Shown: one piece after another, positions 33,280-45,589 of the stretch | Layout of the letters: each line of letters begins with the position of its first letter | How positions within the stretch are numbered: the first letter of the stretch is position 1 | Origin: Ceriagrion tenellum | Lineage: Eukaryota > Arthropoda > Insecta > Odonata > Coenagrionidae | NCBI GenBank assembly: GCA_963169105.1 | Contig: OY720640.1 | Span: 117,476,085 to 117,540,084, forward strand | Direction of reading: 5' to 3' | DNA length: 64,000 nucleotides | Position numbers and translations under genes: made by a program | The notes under the pieces: generated by a model | Databases searched by the model: none | What the model saw: only the letters and a program-made list of their open reading frames with translations | What the model was told of the DNA's origin: nothing

Positions 33280-34450
33280 TAAATGTTCCTACTAATGTGA
33301 TAATCGCAGTTAAAACTAAATTTTCTTTTGAAAGAATAAAGTGAACACGCTGGCTGGGCTGCCTTAGAAAGATTTATTCGGTTTTATATAAGTCGTCCAT
33401 TAGAGTGGTCTCCTGTTTATGCGACATATAGGTACACTTAAAATAGTTGAACGGCTTCATTTTTAGGTGCAAAATTAAAAAAAGACTAACAATAAAAATG
33501 TTTTGAGGTGCGGCAATCAGCAGTGGAGTTCGACGTCAGTAAATGCCGTGGTTAGCTTAAAATGGGTGTATTTTTATCCAACAACGAAAGTTTGTGACAT
33601 AAAATGACAGAAGTATGTCTTCCTAAATTGTATTCACAGCAAGACGAATACCAGCAGCATATAGCCATGAATTTAAACATCCAATTTAACCAGAATAAAA
33701 AAGAGCGTCTTCAATTCTACAGAAAAGCATTATAAATTGATAAAATCTGGCCAAAAATGAGTCCTCTTCCAGTCAGAATTTGAGGGCCCTTATAAATAGG
33801 AAAGTTAGCTCGAAAGTAAACCGAGGAGAATTTATTCATGACTAACAACTGATCCAAACTCATTAATGATGCTCATTTTTTTGGGAGAACTTTTTCAAAA
33901 ATCGGAGGTAAAACAAAATTTTCTTTTAGAACCATGATGTGTATAATCTGGGCTATCATAGACAGTAAATAAAGTACGATAAAAAAGTACGATCAATCGA
34001 ATAACCGGGAATGTAAAAAGCATCTGCATTGATTTAATTTAAGCCATCCATTACGGTATTTCATGATTATAGAACGTATTTGTAAATCAAATTCTCTTGA
34101 ACGGCTTCATGTTAAGGCGAATCACATAAAATAGATGATCAATTAAAAACATTTTTAAATCGGTATTAATCAGTGTTAGCATTTTGAGGCTAAGCAAAGT
34201 AGAGGTTAGCTTCAAATTAGTATATTTTTCTCAAAAACACGCATTTATAAGTTGTAAATATTTTATAAGTTTAAGAAAAATTTAATTTCGATGGGAATTG
34301 ATTTTTATAAATAAATTATCTGAAGAGAAAACAAAATGATAATTTTCTCATTAAAAAAATAAACAGTTAAAACTTTGGAATAAATTTTGGAGCCTTTGGA
34401 ATGGTAAGATATTTTTCTTTAGAATGTTACCAAATTCATTGATTTCTGGG
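33280..34450. repeat. degenerate tandem repeat, period about 600 bp
   Basis: Two diverged units start at about 33300 (CAGTTAAAACTAAATTTTCT) and 33903 (GGAGGTAAAACAAAATTTTC). Shared anchors inside: CTGGGCT, GAACGGCTTCATTTT / GAACGGCTTCATGTT (33451, 34106), GGTTAGCTT..AA followed by TATTTTT (33551, 34205). A third relative lies at 26.1-27.2 kb. No coding capacity. Confidence 0.5.
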
Positions 34451-35374
34451 TGAAATAGTATTCGCTGAAACTACTTAGAATTATGGTCGACGGAAATGTG
34501 TTTCGGGCCGGAAGTGGCGTCCGTTCACGTGACTCGAACAGGTTGAAATTTCTCAATTTACATTTCTCCGGGGTGAGTTTCGTCCGCATTAAGTTGTCAT
34601 TAATGAGGCAATATTTAAAGTGACACAATACAACAGCTTTTACTCTTTAGAGAGCGAATGAAAAAGATATCGATTTAATTCTTCACAATAATTTTCAATA
34701 TTTCACTCTTCCCCGCCCCGACTGAATTTCCTAGAGTGCCCTCGTTGGGTGTTGAAGGAAGTTTGGACGAAAAATCATTTCAGCTAGAAATCTAAGCATT
34801 TGGTCTTGGTTTAAAGAAAACCGTCTCACTCTTCCAAAGAAAACAAAATGTCAGCCCCTTGACCGTACTACTTTCCGAAATTTTTGGCAATATAAATGCC
34901 AGCCCTTGTAGGAAATGGTAGGTTCCACTGGTTCTCAGTTTTCCGTGGAGATGGAATGATCATTTCTGCGTTTTATTCCGGGATGTCGTCCGATTAAGTT
35001 CTTCTTGGGATAATATTTACGTTGACTGTCTTGCAAGTATCCACAGGTCAGCCAGCGACCTTCCAGCGTCTTCAGCGTCATAACAGCGAAATTGTCGTCT
35101 AAAAAAAACTTACGCGGAAGATATCCCGTGAAAAATGCTAAAATCAAGATCTCTTCACTCTAAATTCCACTCAATTGAATACATTAAAAGGATATTAATC
35201 CCAAAGCAACAAACACACGTTATTTCCGGCTGGTTTGATTTAAAAATCATAGTATTAATCGCTACTCATAGTATTTGCTTGGATCATTCATTGCTGCGAC
35301 CAAGTGAATCTAAGCGACTAAGCGAATCATCAATACAGCGAACCCCGGACATTAACCCCATGTACATACAGGTG
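34451..35374. other. non-coding region next to the ankyrin pseudogene
   Basis: No supported gene. It ends where similarity to the plus-strand ankyrin pseudogene begins at about 35375. Confidence 0.4.
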
Positions 35375-36232
35375 ATATCAATCCGCTCCATGTCGAAGAT
35401 GACCTCAAAATGAGGCACATCTTCGAGACATTGGAGCAGGAGCTTAGCCTGGTGTAATTTGTTTGCCCTCTGGTAGATGTTTTGAATCTTGCGCCATATT
35501 TCATCAGGGATACCGCGAAATCTGCTCTTCATCAGCATCTTATGAATGTGACTATCTTCCCAAGTATTTGCCCATTGCCTGGTGAACAGAATCCCTACAA
35601 TCCTTCAAAAAATCATTCATCCTTTCTTCCTCGGCTGGTAGACATTCAAACTTCTTTGATTTAAGAAGTGCCCATGCTTCATAATTCACTTCGTACACCG
35701 CTTTGTACAAAGACGATTTACCCTTTCACCAATCCAGTAGTTAACATCCCCAATGTCTTTTTTCTATCTTTCCAAGATTTCTTCCATCTTATCTAGATCT
35801 CCGCTCTTAATACTTTGGTGAAATTCCTCCCTTTCTCTTTAGAAGTCCTGGATACCCACGCACCTTTGGCTCATTGACTTAAACCGCTCTTCGAGATTAC
35901 TCACGCTCGGGAGAATAGAGTCCCATCGCAGTAGAAGTAGGACCACTTCATGGTGATCTCCCTCGACTGCAAAGTCGATGGCTCTCTTATCCACGCCACG
36001 TTGTATGACCAGAGAGTCGTTGACGGCACACCCGCACCGGAGGAGGAAGTCGACGCACTCAGTGGCGCCACCTATCGCTGCCTTCATGAGGAGCGACGCA
36101 CCGTTCTTCTTGAGTCGCTGCCATTTGTCTTCAGGTAGTATAACCTTCCTCCCACAGGTGGCCAGGGTGACTCCCAACAGATTCTCCAACGAGGACAAGT
36201 CCGTGGTATCGACAGCGGGGTTCTCCTGGAAT
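35375..36232 (-). pseudogene. ankyrin-repeat gene fragment, inverted copy
   Basis: On the minus strand an acceptor-like TTATTCCAG precedes the block, which opens ENPAVDTTDLSSLENLLG. The stretch NGASLLMKAAIGGATECVDF with LLRCGCAVND, then DKRAIDFAVEGDHHEVVLLL, has the alternating helix pattern and spacing of ankyrin repeats. Stops occur after GIQDF (TAA) and in EILER*KKDIG, and the frame resumes as HKMLMKSRFRGIPDEIW-like sequence (35538-35375). The plus-strand paralogue at 46484-47325 has stops at the same two codons, so the damage predates the duplication. Function unknown; the ankyrin repeats imply a protein-binding ancestor. Confidence 0.7.
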
Positions 36233-36499
36233 AATTAATTTGCAAAATATTCACCATTTATAGATTAATTCAATCAAGGGAAACGGCTCAAATGTTTGTT
36301 AGTTCTGGGAAAATTTTTACAGATAATGTTCACAAGGGTGAAGGTTCAATTGCACAGAGAATCAATAATATTTCCAAGGAACCGAAGTAAAAACACCGAA
36401 TATATTCAAAGTTCTTTGAATTTTTAACACCTTAAATACCTTACTGGAGAGGCTGAACATTTAAAACTAAAATTGTACTACTTTGAGGAGACAGTGGCA

Positions 36500-38738
36500 T
36501 AATCGATGAGCTAAAGAATTTTTTGATTGAAAACTAACACCAGTAATATAGGTACGCAATTGAAACTATAAAAAACACTGACGTCAGTTCGTCACTTGCT
36601 GTAATTTGAGTGCTGATATGAATAGCAGTGGGGTACACCTAGAGTTTCATAAACATGGATGATTAGATTGATAGTTTTGTTGCATCAATTCTATCGATAT
36701 GTGCGAGGTAAAATAACTTTGTTGAATGCGTTCGATTCAGTTGCGAATACAGTCATTTTTTTTCATAATCGTGTCATGAAAATCATATAAAATCAAACCA
36801 TCGATCGATTACATGTCAAGTAATGTGAAATGATATCGAAGAGTTTCATTTCATGTAACCACGCAACGACTCAACGATGTAATCGAGTGCCTCGTGGCAA
36901 TTGGCTTTCACGAGATTATCCTCCTTCCACTGTAAGACACGTTCCACTTAAGAAAAAGGTTTAATGTTAATTTGAAACTTTCAATGTCCTGTCTTGCGAT
37001 TATGATGGTCCATTCAATTTTTATAATTCAACTCCCACAAAGACTATCGAACGAATTTAGGTTGGTGACACTTTCAATGGTGGTCCAATTCTGTTATAAA
37101 GATGTTTAGGACGATCGTTCCTAAGCAAACTTGTATATCTGCATAATAATGTGTTCTCCAAGAGTTTCCATTTAATACAAGAGCTATCCCCAATTCAAGC
37201 TTGACGCAATTTTATTTAATTTATATAAAGATACACATCGTTTCCTCATAAAAACTACACAAAATTTTTGTCTCGTAATTAGAGATTATTGTACAAGTAT
37301 GGAAATAATACACAATTACCTAATGTCCAAATCTTGGTAAAAATACTTGGTCTTCTTGCTCAAACATATTCCTGTACATCGTATTCAATGTAGTTCGTAG
37401 ATGCTGTAACATAACCAATGAAGTGATTCTAGTTAATTAATTGCTCCGCGATAGAAGCCAGTATGTAATACAACCTTATTAATTGAGTGGGGCTCTTCAA
37501 AGGTCACTTGCTTACTCTCGTTCCTCGCTTCTCTCGTATGTACCATTCTTGTCTCTCTGCACGACTAACCCCGTCAATAAAACATATAATCTAATTTAAA
37601 CACATGTTACCATTTATTTAAAACACAGAAATTGTTATGATAACCACATTTGTATCATATTCATGCATTAATGAATGAATCCTTCTTCAACTTATGCACA
37701 GTTCAACATGAAACTTATGGTAATCAAATTAACAATGCAATATTGAAAAATGGGCGTTAATTAGCACTGTTCCTTAGTTCCTTTTGAGTCACTTAATACT
37801 TGAGCGCGTTAATATTCACACATTCACCTTTTAAGCCCATTCTCTCTTTATCATAAATATTAAACAATCAAAATCAGGCACAGGAAATCGTATTACAACA
37901 TATGTATATAGTTATGACAACTCCGTCCTAGGCGACACAGGTGGTCAGCTTCACCGTATCTGCCTTCCCCCATAGACTAATTACAGTGGCGTCTACTTTT
38001 CACCCACAGCAATAGTTTCCGTCTCTCTCTCCAGTTCGGCCGCTTGGTTATACTTACAGTCTCCCGATCAGCTGGCTCGAGCCTGTACTTCACAGCTTAC
38101 GACGTGCTCAATGCTCAGCTCTATCTTTGATGGGATTCCCCGTCTTTCTCGGCCCGTTTTTTCAATAGCACTTTCTTTTACGTCCGACTCGTTCCGTGGG
38201 TGATAGAGAATCCCCCCTCTTTATCTAATTCTCCGTCACGTGTTTTAATATTGATGCAATTGGCCCCGGCGTATCCTAGCGACTAAGGTACGCCAAGTTT
38301 CCTTTTGTTGTCCCCCTCCTCTGCGAGCACGTGGGGACAAGAACTGCCAAATATGGCTGTCCTCTACTGTTACTTATCCTCTTTCGCACTACGTGGGGAA
38401 AGGCACCGTCCAAGATGACAGTCCCACCGTTATATTACAATACGCATGTTAAAAACTTGTACAAACTAAATTCCCTATGACGTCGTTTGCATTATCATAA
38501 GGGATACTCTACCATCCAAATCTCGTCATTTTGATTGTTTGATAGTTGTCTTTTGTCGAGCTAAATTAAATTGATCCATCTAAGAAGCGTGATTACCACA
38601 AAAAGCTCCCATCAAGGTGAAAGTTATCCAACGTTCCCGGTGTATTCGTTATGGGCCTAAAATTTCCCTAAATAATAATTTTAAACTCCGCTTCAACAAT
38701 ACTGGCGGTCGTCAAGGGGGCGGTTTTACATAAACGAG
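36500..38738. other. 2.24-kb segment present only in arm 1
   Basis: In arm 2 the flanking sequences (GGCTGAACATTT.. and ..TTGAACAAYTGG) lie about 30 bp apart, so this segment was inserted in arm 1 or lost from arm 2. It has no ORF of note. 37920-38430 is GC-richer than the rest. Terminal repeats were not found. Junctions read GTACTACTTTGAGG on the left and GAGTAGTTTTGAAC on the right. Confidence 0.5.
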
Positions 38739-39240
38739 TAGTTTTGAACAATTGGGCTAACGACTATTCCAATACATAAGGCAATCGAAAGGAAAAGATA
38801 ATTCGAATGAAAGAATAAAAATCTTCATCCCAGATCCTTTCGTTTAGCGTTCCTTTGGGTTTACGTCACCAGTATTCCAAATTTGAATATTAAAAAGAAA
38901 ATAAGATTCCAAAAAAATAATACCCAATACGTATATACATTCTTTTATGAAAATTCAAGACGCGGACAGACAGACGGACAGGGAAACTATGATTTTTTAT
39001 ATTAATAATGATTATAAATTATTATTTATTGAAAGTGACTTAAATCTTTCAAAATTCAATGTGGTTCATTGAATTCTATCGGTATGTGCATCGGTCATTA
39101 TTCATTCAGACGAAAGGCTGCGGGAAAAATGTACTAGGGACACGGGATTTCGACTGAATCATTACTTGGGCGAATGGTTCAATAGATGATACTGATACTC
39201 GAAACCCGGAGTGATCGAGTATTTTTCTATCTAGAATTGG

Positions 39241-39310
39241 TCAGAGTCCTCTGAATGACTGTTCTCTACACTACTCTACTCCCTATTATCGGCAATCTAG
39301 AGGACTCTGG
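39241..39310. mobile_element. 70-bp insert with 11-bp terminal inverted repeats
   Basis: CAGAGTCCTCT (39242-39252) and AGAGGACTCTG (39299-39309) bound an insert missing from arm 2. AATTGG before and AATCGG after it may be a mutated target duplication. Very small MITE-like insert. Confidence 0.5.
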
Positions 39311-39445
39311 AATCGGTGCTCAATTAACGACATCTTCCGCGAGGATAGCCAATTCTTCCTGTGCTACTGTGGCTCAATGCTTTGGGAATATACGCTTCAG
39401 TATCAATATGGATAAGATGAAATTATCCTGAAAATTAAAAAAAAA

Positions 39446-40122
39446 TCACAGTGGCTTATTTCTACGCAGTATGTCCACAAAATTTCAGCATTATGATATG
39501 TCAAAAAATTGACACATTTCATAATGCTGAAAAGCCGATACATTTGTTTATTGATACGAATTCCTGAGCAGATTGATTTACACTAGATGGGTTAATTTCT
39601 CAACTAAGATATATGTTTAAGTACTGCGTCGGTAAAAACAAAAAATTGCGATATTTCGGATGGTATTCATAGCCGTCAATAATTACAGATTTATTCCAAT
39701 CTAGGATTACATCTCTAATGAATCACTGTTACCTGATCAAATCCCTTAAAGAATCAATGATTCATTCACTGTTCATTAAGGAAATCTCTAATTTTTATAG
39801 GATCACAGTCGTGAAGTAATCATTGATTATCATTCTAGTATTCATCGTCAAATAAACTGTTTATCTGACCAAATAATCTTCGATTCGCAAATTAAGTTTT
39901 CCATCGTGATTCATTAGAGTTTTTCATTGTTACATTTCGGTGGCTATGTAGTTGTTTACTACATTATCCTGTGTTTATATAAAAAAGTGCAATTTTATAC
40001 AGGTCTAAACGCATAAAATACTCAACTACACCTATAATTACCTGCAATTGATGCGGATTATCACGCAATGGTATTTCCCTCAAATTGAATGACCCTTGTG
40101 ATCGACTATGTATTAGCATCTC
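39446..40122. other. AT-rich spacer with a hairpin
   Basis: Contains an imperfect hairpin at 39483-39532, with arms reading TTTCAGCATTATGA and its complement around a short loop. No gene seen. Confidence 0.45.
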
Positions 40123-40240
40123 ACAAAAGGCTGCGGAATACATGTCTTAGGGACACGGGATTTCAACTGAATCATTACTCAGATTCAATAGATGATACCG
40201 ATACTCTAAACCCGGAGTGATCGAGTATTTTTCTATCTAG
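40123..40240. repeat. third partial copy of an arm-1 segment
   Basis: From AAAAGGCTGCGG through GGACACGGGATTTCAACTGA to CCCGGAGTGATCGAGTAT this repeats 39113-39233 in the same orientation (also present inverted at about 45745-45860). A short, probably transposed or tandemly duplicated unit. Confidence 0.7.
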
Positions 40241-41259
40241 GGGGCCGATTTCATAACTTGGTTAACATTCGAACGTTGGGGATCCGTTCACCTTCGATCG
40301 AGCTCACTTCATTCGAGTGAAGTGTTTCGAGCGATTTATATGGGCGATCGTACAGCAGACCGTCGAAAGTTACGCTGTTATCAGATTTACAGCATATTTC
40401 TCAATTGTTTCTCTTGAATGCATGCGCAATGAGCCTAGTTTGGAACGATTGCACTTGTTTTGAATCTTTTTGAATAGCCATTAACAAGAATTTTTGAATT
40501 TTCAGTGAATACGAAATCGATTTATACATTCTCATAAGAGTTATAAATTTCCCTTAATGCCTTCATTTGATGATTTCAGTCCTAATACCTTGTCATTTAT
40601 ACGACTTTTGCAGATAAAGACTATTTTGCCAGCTACAATAGCCTCTTATAGCCAGCCATTATAGCCTCAATGTTCCATTAAGACTATAATGTAATTGCAG
40701 AAGTAGAAAGCAGACATAATAAGATGCATAGGAGCGTTGCTGTACCTTAAGCTTCTGTAATGTACAATGATTAACTTAATTGATCGAACAGGTGAACATA
40801 ATTTAGGAAGTTCTCACCAGTAACAGTCAATGAATATTATCTAATCGAAGCGTATTATATTCTCTTTCCGTTCAATTCACATCGTATTCCACTTCAGAAA
40901 CAGCATATTACCTAAATACAGTTATCTGCGCATATAAAGACCAATAACATTCTCTTGAATGAATAAATTAGCTATTTCAAATTGGAAAACCAATGGAACT
41001 TTACTTATTGAAGAGAGCAAACTTTTTTCACATAGATGCGATATTCCCACATCCTTCCTGGTATTTTTCATTGTCTAACTACAGCTAAAGGTCGACGGAT
41101 CTCTTAAAATGTCAATTTCCAAATCTTACGTTCGATAGTTCACTTAAATTATTGTGGACAAAATATGAAATGTAATTTCCGACATCAATTTATTAGGACA
41201 GTATTTAGATCAGTAGATTAGGACAGTATTTAGGGCAGTATCCGACATCAATTGATTAG
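40241..41259. other. non-coding DNA
   Basis: No supported gene. A short palindrome-like CACTTCATTCGAGTGAAGTG lies near 40305. Confidence 0.35.
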
Positions 41260-42800
41260 GACGTTTAGTATCACTGAAAAACCACACATACTATTCACTT
41301 TAACACCAATCAATATTCGTCTCAACTACTTAAGGATATGATTGTATAAAACAAGAACACTGCATAAGGACGCGACTCTTGATGCGCTTTCGATCGTCTT
41401 TTGCTAAAATTTCTGCCGCAGGTTACTAGCTTTCCGGAAGTTGACGATAGGTGGCACTGATGCGATCTTTGAGCCTTGTTTACGAAGTGATATGTATTGC
41501 TGTGAAGGCAGTTTGGAGTGTGAATGTGCATTTAAACGAGACGAATTTGGTTCAAAATGGGTTTGCGAAGTTTTTTTGTGTCAGTTGCTTTACTGAGTAC
41601 TTGAATACCTAAATGAGGAACAAGATTCTCGAGAAAAGAACAAAAGCTTGTTTAAGGTTAATGTAAGTGCACGTGGGTGACGATCGTTCCCCTTACCGCA
41701 AGGTAGCCATTACGCGAGAGACTGCGTTCAGTGTGTATATTTCCTTGTGCGTAGGTGACAGTGTGATTCCTTTGTTTTGACATTCCCAGCGTATACTATT
41801 CCTTCATTTGCTGGCGAGAGAGACTGCGTTCAGTGTACATATATATTTCCCAGTACCTCCAACAGTGCGCACATGACAGTGTGATTCCTTTGTTTTGACA
41901 TTCCCAGCGTATGCTATTACTATATTTTTCGTCATTCCTTCATTGTTTCCGTGACTTTTCTGAGCTTAAGTTGTTCATTTTCATTTCAGCAGTTGACCTT
42001 CATCTGCTACAGGCTATTTTATATTTGACCGTAGGTTTATAACGGGCAACCAATTGTATTAGACATTGATTAATTTTCCAAGGATTATAATAAAGCAAGT
42101 AAGTTACTGATTCTTGTTTCTTTTTTAACACATATTGGAACACTTTGCTCGCTTCCCCGTCCGCCCGCTCGCGTATTCCTGTTCTTTCTATGTCCATTTT
42201 ACTTTTCTACGTCCTACGAATTATAAAAGGGAAATGCTTTCGAATCATTGTAGTTGTCATGGCATCAATAACATCAGCTGATTTTGCTAGCGGCATATTC
42301 AATTTACGTGAATTGGCATCAAATAACCGGAAATGAACTAGCATTCGAATTAATTGCATTAAATATTATTTCAATGCACACTTTTCCCTTTTCTTACATC
42401 GTAAATTAGGAATTGTAGGGTGGAATTCGGAATACGAATTTACCGATCACATCACCTAATTCTGTACGCTTTCGGTGTCATTGATCTATTTCGCGACGCT
42501 CTGGAGAGTTTTCTCGTCGATGGATCGGTATCTTAGGTATATAAATCTATTATCCAATGCCTTCAAGTATTACTTACAGTATAAATCATCGTACTGGCGG
42601 AGAAAAAGGAGACGTAAAAACACGTATAGTTAGCCCAGAGACGTCTGCTGTAATAATTGACAACTTAAACAGCGCAGCCTGTGGCCAAAAGTGGAACTTC
42701 AATTCTTTCGCTTCCATTGGCAACAGAGTCAAGCTGGGAGTTTTCCGTCCTTATGCAGTGTTCTTGGTATAAAACAATATATCAATTGATACTAAACGAC
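41260..42800. repeat. inverted repeat pair about 1.4 kb apart
   Basis: ACAAGAACACTGCATAAGGACG (41350-41371) is mirrored at 42747-42769, and ACGTTTAGTATCA (41261) is mirrored at 42788-42800. ATAAAA flanks both inner repeats. The left arm has about 70 extra bases (41273-41345), of which 41300-41346 recurs directly at 43436-43485. It could be a DNA transposon with worn ends or the ends of two hAT-like elements. No transposase is inside. Confidence 0.45.
41714..41923. repeat. tandem duplication of about 100 bp
   Basis: Units 41714-41813 and 41814-41923 both run GCGAGAG..ACTGCGTTCAGTGT to GACAGTGTGATTCCTTTG and CATTCCCAGCGTATRCTATT, with about 10 extra bases in the second. Confidence 0.8.
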
Positions 42801-44070
42801 TATCCTCCTAAATCCCTTACCCCAAAGCATTTACATACTTATCCACCTACATGACTATATTCAAAGATGACCAGCGTATCATCAAGTGAAATTGAAAATA
42901 ACTCTTTCACAAATCTATTTCTTGCAGCATGTATGATAACTTAAGTTAGATTTTTCGGGCATCTTTTTCATCATAATTTCCACAATTACAACAAGCTCAC
43001 ACACCCACATTAAATTGAGTTTCATTCAAATAATGGAACAATCTTTGCTAATGATAATAAGGCAAATAAATCAAAAAACACTTGGTTGAGGAGGCAAAAT
43101 TTAATCAATGCTAAATAATGAAACATCATGCATCGCATACAGATGTATTATCAAGCTTTCACTTTGGCGAAAATCATCTCACTTCCAAAGAAAACAAATT
43201 TAAAAGTGTCGCTAACTTTCTGCCATTAATTTTCCATTCCATTACCAAGCTTCTTTTTGTGGTCTTCCCAGATATTTGCTGATTTCTAACAACACTTCAA
43301 ATACACTGACTAACGTAACGCATCTTAAGTCCAAACTGCCTATAATTACACACTTATTGCAGAAATATCACCATAGACATTCGTGTAATCAATTACAGAA
43401 CATGTATAACAATTTCTATCACTGAAAGTCACTTTAACACAATCAATATTCGTCTCAACTACTTAAGGATATGATTGTATAAACCAGTATTTCAAACTAG
43501 AATGAAAAAACACAGATAAGTTGGCAAATAATCATCATTCTTTCACTTAACGACCACACAATTTACCCTAAAAAAAGATTAAGCCTTGTCATGGCCAAAT
43601 ATTCAAATACCTACAGCTAATTAATTAGTTATCACTTGCCTTAAACGTGGATGGGTTCATTATTGTGGCAAAAACCCCTTTCGTACATAAAATTGCTATG
43701 TAATACAAATGTGACTCTTGGTACCTATGTCAAGTTACTGAATGAAGATTAAGAAACACTTGAATATTTATTATTTATCGAGTACGTAAAAAAAACCACA
43801 CATACTCTTCAAAAGCAATTCGTCACCAACATCATTTCAATTGACATAGAATACAATGCTTAAGTAAGACATTTGATGGAACAACGAAATAATTGCTGCT
43901 ATCAGTCATCTCCGACATTTGTTACGTATTTGTATGTCTTAAAGCATAATACCTGTCACAACACACAAGCTCCAGAGATGAAGCATAGCTCTTATTGACC
44001 TTAATATGTTAATACATCACCACAAGCACACAAAGCGCATTAATCGGATTAAAATAACGGTGTCAATGAA
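42801..44070. other. AT-rich region upstream of the ankyrin pseudogene
   Basis: Contains the direct repeat 43436-43485 of 41300-41346. No other feature recognised. Would hold the promoter or 5' exon of the ankyrin gene if that was ever complete here. Confidence 0.35.
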
Positions 44071-44921
44071 TTGACACCGCCCTTCGCACTGATAGATGTC
44101 CTTCTTTTCTCTTCTAGAAACGCAGCTGGTGAGAAAAGAAGTTTGCCCTGTGACAGCAAGCCCAACATTGATCCACGTACAGTTTGCAGATCTAAGAATC
44201 AAGCAATGACCACCATGGAATCCGTTTCTCGGACTATTTCTCGACTTTCTGGAGCAATAGCCTTCAACTCCCTGACATCACAATACGAAAACCAGATCCA
44301 GGGTCTGGAAAATGTAGACGTGAGGAATGCGGAGGGTCGCACGCTTCTCGAGGAGGCTGTGGTACGCGGATGACGGGACAGGGTGGAGGCCTTACTCGAG
44401 GAGGATTCTGATCCAAGGATCGGTCCGAATGCCTCCGGTGAAACTGCTTTGGAATTGGCCCGAGAGATGGCGGCCCAGCACGGGTGTAACGGCGACCGCC
44501 AGGCAATAATCGGACTCCTCGAAGTGGTGGCCACGTTGTACTGCAGGACGATCGGTGGTCGTCGGGACGACCCTCCTCAAACCATCGACACCTATCAAGG
44601 CGAATCGCAGTCCATGGTGTTAGGGGGCACCACACCGAATATAGAGGAGGATCAAACAACCGTGGACACGGATCTGACAAGACTGTCTAAGAAAATACTT
44701 CAAGTCTCGTCCAGAGTGAATGGCAAGGTGTCTTCTTCGATGGTGACGACGGAGAACCCTTCTCTGATTCAAAAGTTGTCCGCCATTGAGAACTCCTTCG
44801 AGGAATGTTGCCAGGAGATCGACCAGTTGTCGAAGGAGGCGACACGTTCCACGTCTCGATCGACCGTAATGTGAGTGGAGATATGTTTTATATTTATTAA
44901 TTTTAACAAGCATAAGACTGC

Positions 44922-45109
44922 GTGGAATTCTTTCGGGATTCACACCGGGTTACATTTTTGACTGCTGCCAACGTTTAGATGGATGTGTTATCCATCCATT
45001 CCAACGTCATCATGGTAATCACTACACTGATGACGATAGAAGTGTTATACATTGAAATGTTGGCAGCACCATAAAATTTAACTCGGTGAGAATCCCGAGA
45101 GAATTTCAC
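44922..45109. repeat. foldback of Penelope-type arms with hammerhead-like cores
   Basis: Arms 44922-44976 and 45055-45109 are about 80% identical reverse complements (GCTGCCAACGTTT at one inner end, AAATGTTGGCAGC at the other). Plus strand: CTGATGA (45027-45033) to GAAA (45054-45057). Minus strand: ATGATGA (45013-45007), stem GATGGAT/ATCCATC (44996-44990 with 44984-44978), then TAAAC (44977-44973). Both cores are worn. Same inverted layout as 13237-13464 but unrelated sequence. Lies in the intron-like gap of the ankyrin pseudogene. Confidence 0.5.
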
Positions 45110-45589
45110 ACATAATATTCGTCGGAAAAGTACTTAATCATTTATTTACCATAAGGCTTTTTTATTTGGGCGTACCGCCGCAATATTTCAACGCTTAGCA
45201 AGCTATAGCATTACGTTAACCCTCAATATGATACTTACAATCCGGTAATATTTTGTATACCTAAAAGCAGTCTTTTAAAAATATTACTCATATAAAATCT
45301 CTGTTCTATCCGTATGGAATGGATTCGATTCAAAGTTTCATTCACATGGCTTCCCTGTTCTTTCATTCAGTCACTTTTGTGGTTTTTTCTGTTAAATTGT
45401 AATATGTTTTCGAAGGAATGACTAAGTTTTTCACAAATCGTTTATCGCTTCTAAGTTTTTTATGGAATGTTTTTGGCGTATGGACTCAAAAATCAAAGCG
45501 ATGTGATCATTAAATGACTACCATAAGGTTATATTTTGTATTTCCAAAAACAGTCATTTCAAAAGATTTGTCAAAAAAAACCTCAGATT

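Larger units (their letters stand above)
35375..39445 (-). repeat. inverted duplication, arm 1
   Basis: Reverse complement of 45590-47325 over coding and intron-like sequence. Collinear anchors: exon block (36232/46484), GTTCAGCCTCTCC (36456/46248), the stretch around 38870-38935/46030-46095, AACCCGGAGTGATCGAGT (39204/45755), and TTCTTCCTGTGCTACTGTGG (39352/45672). Arm 1 is longer because of the extra segment 36500-38738 and a small TIR insert at 39241-39310. Confidence 0.8.

Noticed and set aside
44199..44680. Minus-strand frames over the ankyrin exon
   Set aside because: GC-rich shadow frames; the plus strand carries the ankyrin pattern and splice-like borders.
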